DNA from: Akkermansiaceae bacterium
GTDB taxonomy: Bacteria; Verrucomicrobiota; Verrucomicrobiia; Verrucomicrobiales; Akkermansiaceae
DNA length: 58,357 bases
Direction of reading: 5' to 3'
Assembly: GCA_903919975.1 (NCBI GenBank)
Contig: CAIXKE010000009.1
Location: forward strand, 1-58,357
Positions 35,387 through 42,895 of the stretch are shown in pieces; the stretch's first letter is position 1; the number at the start of each line of letters is the position of its first letter. Under the pieces are notes generated by a model. It saw only the letters and a list, made by a program, of their open reading frames with translations, searched no databases and had not been told where the DNA came from. A program made the translations under genes and the position numbers.

Positions 35387-36469
35387 TTAGTCGTCGAGGT
35401 TTTGGGCGATCAGATCGGCAAGGCCGACTTGGTCTTCATTTTCCGCACCGAGGCGTGGGCCACGTGAGGCGGCGGCTGGGCCGGAGAGGAGGTTGGCTTC
35501 GAAGGACATGCCAAGGCCGAGGCCGAGCTCGACGAGCTTGTCCTTGATCTCGTTGAGGGACTTCTTGCCGAAGTTGCGATACTTGAGCATCTCCGCCTCG
35601 GACTTCATTGCGAGTTGGCCGACGGTGGTGATGTTCGCGTTGTTGAGGCAATTGGCGGCGCGGACCGAGAGTTCGATCTCGTTGACCGACATATTGAGCA
35701 ACTTCTTGAGCGCGGCGTTTTCCTCGCTGGATTCGGCCGGCGCTTCTTCGAAATCCACGGCATTTTCGTCGTAGTTGACGAACACGTCGAGGTGGTGGCG
35801 GAGAATCGCGGAGGCTTGCAAAAGCGCATCCTGCGGGGTGAGCCGTCCATCGGTCCAGATATCGAGGATCAACTTGTCGAAATCGGTCATTTGACCGACG
35901 CGGGTGGTTTCCACGGAGTATTTGACGCGGGTGACCGGGGAGAAGATCGAATCGATGGCGATGACGCCGATCGGTTGGTCCTTGCGCTTGTTTTCGTCGC
36001 CAGTGGAGAAACCACGGCCGACGCGGACTTCGAATTCGCAATCGAACTTCACCTTCTTATCGAGGGTGCAGATGACTTGATCCTTGTTGACCACGTCGTA
36101 GATGTGGTCACCGGCGATGTCACCGGCAGTGATCACGCCTTCTTTTTCCACCTTGATGGTGAGGATGCGGGGTTCCTTTTCGTTGTGGTTGAACTTCACC
36201 TTCTTGAGGTTGAGCACGATGTCCGTGACATCTTCGACCACGCCAGGGAGGCTGGAGAATTCATGTTGCACGCCGGCGATGCGGACCGAAGTGATCGAGG
36301 CACCTTCCAACGAGGAGAGCAGCACGCGGCGGAGTGAGTTGCCGATGGTGTGGCCATATCCACGCTCGAAGGGCTCGGCGATGAATTGGGCGTAGGTATC
36401 GGTGGCGGTATCCTCGTTGCGAACGAGGCGGTTTGGGAGCTCGAAACGAGCAAGTTTGACTGCTGACAT
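35387..36469 (-). CDS. rpoA: DNA-directed RNA polymerase subunit alpha
   Basis: A 360-residue alpha subunit. The N-terminal assembly domain is recognised by FERGYGHTIGNSLRRVLLSSLEGASIT and the TRVKYSVETTRVGQMTDFDKLILDIWTDG block (about residues 30-240). After an acidic linker (EEAPAESSEENAALK), the C-terminal domain (about 260-330) has ELSVRAANCLNNANITTVGQL and YRNFGKKSLNEIKDKLVELGLGLGM, the DNA/activator-contacting helix-hairpin-helix. A short alanine-rich and acidic tail follows. In most bacteria the genes for S13, S11 and S4 lie immediately upstream; here the next gene upstream is on the opposite strand. Confidence 0.98.
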   Translation of the reverse strand: MSAVKLARFELPNRLVRNEDTATDTYAQFIAEPFERGYGHTIGNSLRRVLLSSLEGASITSVRIAGVQHEFSSLPGVVEDVTDIVLNLKKVKFNHNEKEPRILTIKVEKEGVITAGDIAGDHIYDVVNKDQVICTLDKKVKFDCEFEVRVGRGFSTGDENKRKDQPIGVIAIDSIFSPVTRVKYSVETTRVGQMTDFDKLILDIWTDGRLTPQDALLQASAILRHHLDVFVNYDENAVDFEEAPAESSEENAALKKLLNMSVNEIELSVRAANCLNNANITTVGQLAMKSEAEMLKYRNFGKKSLNEIKDKLVELGLGLGMSFEANLLSGPAAASRGPRLGAENEDQVGLADLIAQNLDD

Positions 36470-36493
36470 GTGTGTTTTGGTATGCCGGGTTAC

Positions 36494-36537
36494 CCTCCGA
36501 CGGGCGGAAATACCCCTGGTCAGGGGTGAAACGGAGG
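36494..36537 (-). promoter_or_regulatory. Structured leader upstream of rpoA
   Basis: On the minus strand an outer stem CCTCCG/CGGAGG encloses a perfect inner stem ACCCCT-gacc-AGGGGT, beginning 25 bases before the rpoA start. The position suggests an mRNA leader that could act as an attenuator or a ribosomal-protein binding site. No Rfam-like family was recognised, and function is inferred only. Confidence 0.4.
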
Positions 36538-36733
36538 ACCTACGGCGTGCTGAAATAGCCCGTGGGGCGCGACTAAATGACGTCTGGCGGCGGCTTGCAA
36601 AGCATTTTTTGGTAAATTTCAGCCCAAAAAATCATTTTTTGGGGATTTGGGCGAAAAATCGCTAGATTTTCTAGCAGTGAGGGTGCACTAGTGAATTGTA
36701 GTCGTTTGTATTAAAATCAACACTCCCAAAAAC

Positions 36734-36997
36734 ATGAAATCGAAAAAAAATCTGACACGGTTCACCTATGAGAGCGCGGCATTCGAAGGATGGCGCCTTT
36801 GCATCAGCAGAGCCGGCACGACATTCACCCGTTATTTTCCGGATAAAAAATTTGGTAGTGGCAAGAAATCGCTCGCTGCTGCGGAGAAGACCCTAGCTGA
36901 GCTCAAGGTCCTCATCGAAGGCTCCAAACGGGTAGATGGAAAACTGACCCCCACCACGATTCGCAAGGCGGAAAAACTGTTGGCTGATGCTGTTTAA
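36734..36997 (+). CDS. Small AP2/arm-type DNA-binding-like protein
   Basis: An 87-residue basic protein. The segment AFEGWRLCISRAGTTFTRYFPDKKFG followed by KKSLAAAEKTLAELKVLI resembles an AP2-type three-stranded sheet plus helix, as in the N-terminal arm of some tyrosine recombinases and PVC AP2-like proteins. No recombinase catalytic domain follows, so it is a free-standing domain. It could be a DNA-binding regulator. It stands alone, divergent from rpoA, with an AT-rich upstream region. No Shine-Dalgarno was seen. Confidence 0.6.
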   Translation: MKSKKNLTRFTYESAAFEGWRLCISRAGTTFTRYFPDKKFGSGKKSLAAAEKTLAELKVLIEGSKRVDGKLTPTTIRKAEKLLADAV

Positions 36998-37046
36998 TCC
37001 AGTGTTCCGGCAGATTGTCAAAAACCTATCCTTGTGGAATCTTTGA

Positions 37047-38468
37047 ATGGCTGAGCAAAATCGACCGGTAATTCATTGGTATCGCCGCGATCTCAGAGTT
37101 GCGGATAACAGTTCGCTTGCCTGTGCGGCAAGCGATTCTTTGTGTTTGATACCGGTGTATTTTTTGAGTGAGTGGCGGGATTTCCATGCTTGGACGGGGC
37201 CGAAGCGGCAGCACTTTCTCTGTGGCTGCCTCGCCTCTTTGGCGGGAAATCTTGAGACGCTTGGGACTCGTCTGCTCATCCGGCAAGGGGATGCGGTGGA
37301 GGGTTTGCGGGCTCTCATTCTTGAGAGCGGAGCCATGGCGGTGCATTTTAATGCGGACCCCGATCCTTTCGGGAAACGAGTGGAAGAGAGCGTGCGGGCC
37401 ATGTGTGCTGGCTTGGGAGTCGCCTGCCATTCGCATGCGGACGTCTCTTTGCACGGCCCGGACGAGGTGCTGACCCAAAGTGGGCAACCGTATCGGGTTT
37501 ACACTCCATATAGCCGCAATTGGTTGGGATTGGAAAAGCTCGCGCCAATTCGCAAGCCTCGGGCATTGACCACGCCTGCGGGGTTGAAGTCGCTGCCCTT
37601 GCCTACCGTGAAGCATTGGGGCTGGGATGTTCCGATGGCAGATTTGCCGGAACCCGGCGAGCGGGCGGCGCGGGATCGCTTGAAACGCGCCGTCGCGGGA
37701 AAGATTCAAGCCTACGCGCAAAAGCGGGATTTTCCGGCGGAGAATGGGACCTCGCGGATTTCGCAGGATTTGCGTTTTGGACTGATTTCCATCCGCACGG
37801 TGTATGCGGAGGCGATGAATGCCCGTGCGACCGCCAATCCGGCGGGGCGCGCAGGGATCGACATTTTTATCAAGGAGCTTGCATGGCGGGAATTTTACTT
37901 CGCGATTCTCCATCATTTTCCGCATGTGCTCAATGAGGAGTTCAACGCTGATTGGCGTGGACTTCCATGGGACGAGCCGGGGCCGTTCTTTGACGCTTGG
38001 AAGGAGGGCCGTACGGGTTTCCCCATCGTCGATGCAGGGATGCGTGAATTACTCGCCACCGGATTCATGCACAACCGGGTGCGGATGATCACCGCGATGT
38101 TTTTGACCAAGGATCTTCACATCGATTGGAAACAGGGCGAATCCCACTTTATGCAGCATCTGCTGGATGGGGAGATCGCTTCTAACAATGGCGGCTGGCA
38201 GTGGTCTGCGGGAACGGGCGCGGATGCGGCACCTTATTTCCGGATTCAGAATCCATGGTCGCAGACTGCGCGCTACGATCCTGATGGGCGTTATATCAAG
38301 CGATGGATTCCAGAGCTTGTGGATGTGCATTCCGCAAGATTTCTGGAACCGCCGAAGGATGGTCGATCAATCGCGCCGGGATATCCGGCACCATGCATCG
38401 ATCATAAAACCGAGCGCGAACGAACTTTGGAGATTTTTAAACGCCATCGGGAAAAAAAGCCCCGCTGA
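37047..38468 (+). CDS. phrB: Deoxyribodipyrimidine photolyase (class I CPD photolyase/cryptochrome family)
   Basis: A 473-residue flavoprotein that repairs UV-induced cyclobutane dimers with blue light. The N-terminal alpha/beta antenna domain begins with PVIHWYRRDLRVADNSSL. The C-terminal FAD-binding helical domain contains FIKELAWREFYFAILHHFPH, FDAWKEGRTGFPIVDAGMRELLATGFMHNRVRM and WQWSAGTGADAAPYFRIQNPWSQ, including the conserved tryptophan and asparagine used in catalysis. Length and motifs are complete. It is convergent with the TonB receptor gene (8 bp between stops), and no terminator is visible between them. Confidence 0.95.
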   Translation: MAEQNRPVIHWYRRDLRVADNSSLACAASDSLCLIPVYFLSEWRDFHAWTGPKRQHFLCGCLASLAGNLETLGTRLLIRQGDAVEGLRALILESGAMAVHFNADPDPFGKRVEESVRAMCAGLGVACHSHADVSLHGPDEVLTQSGQPYRVYTPYSRNWLGLEKLAPIRKPRALTTPAGLKSLPLPTVKHWGWDVPMADLPEPGERAARDRLKRAVAGKIQAYAQKRDFPAENGTSRISQDLRFGLISIRTVYAEAMNARATANPAGRAGIDIFIKELAWREFYFAILHHFPHVLNEEFNADWRGLPWDEPGPFFDAWKEGRTGFPIVDAGMRELLATGFMHNRVRMITAMFLTKDLHIDWKQGESHFMQHLLDGEIASNNGGWQWSAGTGADAAPYFRIQNPWSQTARYDPDGRYIKRWIPELVDVHSARFLEPPKDGRSIAPGYPAPCIDHKTERERTLEIFKRHREKKPR

Positions 38469-38475
38469 CGAGTGC

Positions 38476-40332
38476 TCACCAATCGATGGTTAGGCCGGCG
38501 TAAAGACCGGTGCCGGAGCCTTTCACGGTGTCTCCGTAGCCGCTGTAGAGTTCGTAGTCCTCATCCAGGGCGTTTTCGAGACGGGCATGAAGTTTCACGT
38601 TATCGGTGATTTGATAGGAGCTGTAGAGACGGGCGATCGTGTAGGCGTCGATCGGATCTCCGCCCCAGGTGCGGTCGGCGAGGTGGGTGGCGCCGATGCC
38701 GATGAGCGCTTTGTCCGTAGGCTTCCATGTCAGCGATGCGGTGGCGGCATGTTTGGGTTGATCGCTGAGGCTTTGATGCAGATAAGTCCAAGCGAGGCGA
38801 TAGCTTAAGCGGTTGTCCAGCCAGTCTCCACGAAGTCCGATCTCAAGGCCGTCCGTGGTGGTGTCCCCGGGAATGTTGGCTGCGGGGCTGGCGTAGGACT
38901 TGTAGGCGATCTGATCGCTGATTTGGTTGTCAAACCAAGTGACTTCGAGCGTGTGACGCTCACCTAATTTTTGTTCAACACTTAGGTCCCAACCGATGGA
39001 AGATTCGGCATCCAGTCCGGCGCTTGGTGGATTGAAGGCCGAGCCATAAATTTCGGCATAAGAGGGAGCCCGAAATGAGGATCCGATGTTGGCGCGGAAG
39101 GTGGTCCCAGTGGTGGTGATGTGATAGAGGGTTCCGAATTTCCAAGAGAGTTCATCGCCATAAGTATCGTAGTCTTCCCACCTCAGGGAGGCGCTGGTGA
39201 TCAGGTTTTCGATGATGTCCCATTCGAGGGTGGAGTGCACGCCATAGCGTTCGCCTTTTTTGTCCGGGCTGTAGGTGCTTTCATAAGTATCCTTGTGAAC
39301 GAATGCACCGGCAAGTAACCGAAGATTGTCAGCAAGGGTGATTTCATGATCGGTGGAGAGGGTGCCAACCCGTAGGTCCGAGAAATAATCGCCGCGAAGG
39401 GCGAGGCCGGAAAACCAATCATCATAGGTGTAGCCTTGATCGTAAGACTCCTGATAGTAGCCCGCATGGAACCGAGCGGTCCAGGCTGAGGAGATTTTCC
39501 CGACAGCATAGAGGGTGCTCAGGGCGCTGTCCACGCGGCTTTCGCCATCGTAACTATACGAGGTATCGAGATCTTCTCCCGATGAGTCGCTGGCCCGGAA
39601 GGTGGTGCCGATCGTCCAGATCGAATCGATTTTTCCTTCGACCCGCAAAGCGGTGTCGGCCAGATGAAAGGCATGGTGCGGTGCGTCGTTGTTGGTGTCT
39701 TGGTAGCCCCCGGAGAGGTGGTAGGTGAGATCGCCGGATTGACCTTGGAACATGCTGCTTGCGGCGATGGACTGGAAGGAGCCAGCCTCGAAGGTGGTGG
39801 CCCCATGCGGAGCGCCGGAGCCATGGGGTGTTTCCATCCAGATGACTCCGCCGATGGATTCACCGCCATAAATCGCTCCTTGCGGGCCGCGTAACACCTC
39901 GATGCTGCCGAGGCCGTAAGTGTTGGTGCCGCCGAGCACGTTGTTGAGTTGGTTGTTCGAATCGCTGAGGCGCATGCCGTCGATGACAACTTGCGCGTAT
40001 TTGGTGGTCGTTCCGCGAATGAAGAGATTGCCGGGAGCTCCGGATTGGCCGCTGGTGGAGGTGGAAACGACTCCGGGCGAGGCGTTGAGGACGTCACGAA
40101 GTTGGGTAATCCCTTGGTTTTGCAGTTCCACCGGGTCGAGCATGGTCACGGCTGAGGTGACGGTGGAGGCTTCTTGGGGGAAGCGCAGGGCGGAAACGAT
40201 CAGCGGCTCGATGGGATCGGTCTTGGGGGCGATCTTCTCTTCTTCAGCGGAAGCTGGGATTTGGATGAGCAGGGTGAGTAGCGCTAGGGCACTCCGGCGT
40301 GAGCCTCTGAGAGGCGTGGTGATGTGTGTCAT
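38476..40332 (-). CDS. btuB: TonB-dependent outer-membrane receptor, probable cobalamin/corrinoid transporter (BtuB-like)
   Basis: Start placed at 40332, giving a signal peptide (THITTPLRGSRRSALALLTLLIQIPASAEE) and 618 residues; the frame further upstream is riboswitch sequence. A TonB-box-like DPIEPLIVSALR lies at the mature N-terminus. The plug domain includes NAPGVVSTSTSGQSGAPGNLFIRG and YAQVVIDGMRLSDSNN. The remaining ~480 residues form alternating beta-strands of a 22-strand barrel ending in the terminal aromatic residue (AGLTIDW). Barrel sequence resembles BtuB. Control by a cobalamin riboswitch immediately upstream supports vitamin B12 or cobinamide as substrate. TonB/ExbBD and inner-membrane transporter genes are not in the window. 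Confidence 0.88.
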   Translation of the reverse strand: MTHITTPLRGSRRSALALLTLLIQIPASAEEEKIAPKTDPIEPLIVSALRFPQEASTVTSAVTMLDPVELQNQGITQLRDVLNASPGVVSTSTSGQSGAPGNLFIRGTTTKYAQVVIDGMRLSDSNNQLNNVLGGTNTYGLGSIEVLRGPQGAIYGGESIGGVIWMETPHGSGAPHGATTFEAGSFQSIAASSMFQGQSGDLTYHLSGGYQDTNNDAPHHAFHLADTALRVEGKIDSIWTIGTTFRASDSSGEDLDTSYSYDGESRVDSALSTLYAVGKISSAWTARFHAGYYQESYDQGYTYDDWFSGLALRGDYFSDLRVGTLSTDHEITLADNLRLLAGAFVHKDTYESTYSPDKKGERYGVHSTLEWDIIENLITSASLRWEDYDTYGDELSWKFGTLYHITTTGTTFRANIGSSFRAPSYAEIYGSAFNPPSAGLDAESSIGWDLSVEQKLGERHTLEVTWFDNQISDQIAYKSYASPAANIPGDTTTDGLEIGLRGDWLDNRLSYRLAWTYLHQSLSDQPKHAATASLTWKPTDKALIGIGATHLADRTWGGDPIDAYTIARLYSSYQITDNVKLHARLENALDEDYELYSGYGDTVKGSGTGLYAGLTIDW

Positions 40333-40382
40333 GTGTTCTTTTTCCAAGTCCGTAGTTCGCGGACAGTTGAAAAACCCCCTCT

Positions 40383-40520
40383 GGCTGGCGTTCTGGCTGA
40401 CCGTTCTGCTTGCGCAGTCCGGAATCACAGTGGCGATACCGCGCTGGAATTTCACCAGCTTCCCCATTTATTTCCTGCCCTTGCGAAGGGCGTCCGGAGG
40501 AGAGTCAGCGTTGCGCTGAC
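40383..40520 (-). promoter_or_regulatory. Cobalamin (B12) riboswitch upstream of the TonB receptor
   Basis: On the minus strand the core reads GGGAAGCTGGTGAAATTCC followed by AGCGCGGTATCGCCACTGT, matching the conserved GGTGAAAATCC and CGCCACTGT elements of the adenosylcobalamin riboswitch. Downstream, GTCAGCCAGAACGCCAGCC corresponds to the usual GTCAGGAGACCTGCC element, and upstream the inverted repeat GTCAGC/GCTGAC marks a closing stem. It lies about 50 bases before the receptor start and should reduce its expression when B12 is plentiful. Confidence 0.88.
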
Positions 40521-40681
40521 GGGGTGGAGGTAAAGACGTGGGTAACGATGTGCAAGGTTGCCGAGCGAAATGGGAGGAAATGCATGGTATTTAGGCGATT
40601 TTGGCAATTCGTAGTCAGGATTCATGGACGAAAACACCTTGCCGCTTGACGCAGGGGGCTGACGGGGGTTCTTTCCCGCGC

Positions 40682-41029
40682 ATGTTTCGCGAGGTCCTGA
40701 AGTCCAAACTCCACCGTGCCATGATTACGGATGCGGATGTCGATTATGAAGGCAGCATCGAAATCCCGAGGGATTTGATGGATGGTGCCGATTTGTGGGC
40801 GGGTGAAAAAGTATTGGTGGCCTCCATCACCACCGGTGCCCGGCTTGAGACATACGTGCTTGAGGGGAAACCCGGGACCGGAAAAATTTTAATCAATGGC
40901 GGAGCCGCGCATTTGATCAAGGCGGGTGAGCGGGTGACGATTATGGCCTTTGGAATTTCGGAAACCCAGATCACCCCGCGTATCCTCTTGTTGGATCGAA
41001 AAAACCAAGTGCTCAGGGCTACGCCTTGA
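40682..41029 (+). CDS. panD: Aspartate 1-decarboxylase precursor
   Basis: Start placed at ATG 40682 because the family begins MFREVLKSKLHRAMIT; 115 residues. The self-cleavage site Gly24-Ser25 is exactly at the expected position (DYEGSI), where the serine becomes the pyruvoyl cofactor. SITTGARLETYVLEG, GKILINGGAAHLI and GERVTIMAFG complete the double-psi barrel. The enzyme makes beta-alanine from aspartate for pantothenate and CoA. It is divergent from the TonB receptor; other pan genes are not present here. Confidence 0.97.
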   Translation: MFREVLKSKLHRAMITDADVDYEGSIEIPRDLMDGADLWAGEKVLVASITTGARLETYVLEGKPGTGKILINGGAAHLIKAGERVTIMAFGISETQITPRILLLDRKNQVLRATP

Positions 41030-41155
41030 GTCGGGTTTTGTCTTTGGTTCTGTGGTTTTTTTGCCGGCCTCAATCGGTTTTTTGCTACTGCTTTTCCTGG
41101 CATTTTCTGGAAAGCCATTGACCGGACACAAGTTGAGCGTTAGGTTACTTCCTTC

Positions 41156-41707
41156 ATGAAAAGTAGGTTGGTATTTTCCGTAGGAATCGTTTTGAGTATC
41201 AGCGCGTGCGATACCATCAATCGCCCGATCACGAGCGGGGAGTTTGACCCGCTTCGCCCGCCGGGTGGAGGTGCGGAACTTTCCAGATCGGTGGCCCCGG
41301 CGTTCGTGGCGGGGCAATTTGTGCAGTCCTCAATGGATAATACGGCGTTTTTTAAAAAACGACCATTTGGCGATGCGGAGGCTGACAAGATGCTCACGCG
41401 CGGCACTTCGATGAAGGTGATCTCCATGAATGACAGCTACGTCAAAGTGGAGCTCGATAGCGGGGAAGTCGGTTTTGTGCCGTCCGTGATGTTGGAGGAT
41501 CCGGCCGCAATGCTGAGCGCCCCAGCCGTGAATCCGGATGAATTCCAAGTTTATCCGCCGTTGGACGCTAGCGGGCTGCCGCTGCCATCGGTGAATTCAG
41601 CTGAAAAACCGCCGGAAGGAGCAATTCCCACGGTGATTGATCCTGAGGCTCCACCAGCCGGCCCAACGCCGCTTCCGCTGAATGGCGAGGAGACTGAAGG
41701 AAACTGA
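41156..41707 (+). CDS. Lipoprotein with SH3b-like domain
   Basis: A 183-residue protein with a type II signal peptide (SRLVFSVGIVLSISAC; lipidated cysteine 18). Residues about 60-120 form an SH3b-like unit: TRGTSMKVISMNDSYVKVELDSGEVGFVPSVML. The C-terminus is a proline-rich tail (PPEGAIPTVIDPEAPPAGPTP). SH3b domains in lipoproteins often bind peptidoglycan or other wall components, but the sequence does not show which. No operon partner is obvious, although the next gene also encodes a short lipoprotein. Confidence 0.75.
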   Translation: MKSRLVFSVGIVLSISACDTINRPITSGEFDPLRPPGGGAELSRSVAPAFVAGQFVQSSMDNTAFFKKRPFGDAEADKMLTRGTSMKVISMNDSYVKVELDSGEVGFVPSVMLEDPAAMLSAPAVNPDEFQVYPPLDASGLPLPSVNSAEKPPEGAIPTVIDPEAPPAGPTPLPLNGEETEGN

Positions 41708-41767
41708 AAAATAGTGGGCGGAGGGATGTTTCTTGAATCCCGGCCCGATGCTGTTTGAATCGCGGCC

Positions 41768-42226
41768 GTGAAACGCATCTACATCTTTCTAGCAGCATTA
41801 TGTCTCGGTGCCTGCGCAGGACGCCAGGGAACACTGGTCGTTAAACAATTTCAATTGCGCGACCAATTGCGCGACCTGAAAGAGGAGCCGATGGTGCGAA
41901 TGGAAAAGGAGGGTCGGCTTCATGGTGCGGTGAGCATGGCTGAGCGCCGCCAAAGGCTCGGGCAGTATTACACGCTGGTTTGGCAGGATCCGTCCGGGGT
42001 AGGCCAAGGTCCGGTGGAGGTGGTGTTCGACTACCAGCAAGGAGCTACCGGAAGTCAGGTGAAACGCATGACGCGTGAATTTCCAGCTTCCGATGCCGAG
42101 GGCACCGCCGAGTTCGCCGTGATTGGCGACGATTATTTCAATGGAGGCAGGGTTCTGGCATGGCAAGCCACCGTGCTGCGCGATGGCCGTGAGTTGGCTT
42201 CCCGCCGCTCCTTCCTGTGGAAATAA
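41768..42226 (+). CDS. Short lipoprotein of unknown function
   Basis: A 152-residue protein beginning with a lipoprotein signal (KRIYIFLAALCLGACAG; cysteine 16). The mature part has no recognised domain; it is a predicted beta-rich protein with a charged N-terminal stretch (RDQLRDLKEEP). YYTLVWQDPSGVGQGPVEVVFDYQ is the most conserved-looking piece. It lies 60 bp after the SH3b lipoprotein gene and may be cotranscribed with it. Confidence 0.7.
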   Translation: MKRIYIFLAALCLGACAGRQGTLVVKQFQLRDQLRDLKEEPMVRMEKEGRLHGAVSMAERRQRLGQYYTLVWQDPSGVGQGPVEVVFDYQQGATGSQVKRMTREFPASDAEGTAEFAVIGDDYFNGGRVLAWQATVLRDGRELASRRSFLWK

Positions 42227-42331
42227 CCGGCATCAGGGCATGATGGTTTTTTCAAGATGGATGGTTGACCTGCGCCAGTGCGAATTTATGCTCTTCTCAC
42301 TCAGCCCGTATTTAATAATGGCTACTTACCT

Positions 42332-42880
42332 GTGACTGCGGATCATCACATTTTAGTCGGTGTCTTCGATGGATTCAGTTGGATCCGCTGTGAAGGAAAA
42401 GGTTCATTTTTGAACAGTCCTGTCATGAAGGCGTTTGGAGATCAGCAGGTCGCGGCAGGCCAACGCCTGCTGGTTGTTGATCTTGCGGCATGCTCCGGTA
42501 TGGATTCGACCTTCATGGGAACTCTCGCCGGGATGGCCTCACGACTTTCGGGCATGGACGGGGGCTCGCTTCAGATCGCAGAATCCGGCGACCGCAACCG
42601 CCGCTCGCTCGAAGATTTGGGTCTGGATTTCCTGATGGACATCAATCCTCCCGCTGCCATTTGGCGTGACAAGCTGAATGCCATTCGGGGTGATCTGAAA
42701 CCGCCGCAGGCGGCGGGATCTCTCGGGCAGGTTCAGCGGACCAAGCATGTGCTGGAAGCTCATCAGGTGCTTTCCGACATCAGCGATAAGAACGCCCGCG
42801 AATTCGAAGACGTGGTTGGGATGTTGAAAGATCAGATTTCTGAAACGAAAATCGCCGAGGACAAACATTCGAAGGATTAG
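42332..42880 (+). CDS. STAS-domain anti-anti-sigma factor-like protein
   Basis: Start is uncertain: a GTG at 42332 gives 182 residues and begins at the STAS domain, and another GTG at 42278 adds 18. No Shine-Dalgarno supports either. LLVVDLAACSGMDSTFMGTLAGM carries the loop with the serine that is phosphorylated in SpoIIAA/RsbV-type proteins (D-S, about residue 58). A C-terminal extension of about 80 residues, predicted to be helical (TKHVLEAHQVLSDISDKNAREF), is not typical of RsbV. The gene sits 15 bp before the RsbU-type phosphatase gene, so the two likely form a partner-switching module. Confidence 0.8.
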   Translation: MTADHHILVGVFDGFSWIRCEGKGSFLNSPVMKAFGDQQVAAGQRLLVVDLAACSGMDSTFMGTLAGMASRLSGMDGGSLQIAESGDRNRRSLEDLGLDFLMDINPPAAIWRDKLNAIRGDLKPPQAAGSLGQVQRTKHVLEAHQVLSDISDKNAREFEDVVGMLKDQISETKIAEDKHSKD

Positions 42881-42895
42881 GAGCTTGGCAAGCGG

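Noticed and set aside
35615..36337. 240-codon plus-strand frame opposite rpoA
   Set aside because: It is the antisense shadow of a highly conserved gene and has no family resemblance.
40333..40467. N-terminal extension of the TonB receptor
   Set aside because: The translated region is the cobalamin riboswitch; a proper signal peptide begins at 40332.
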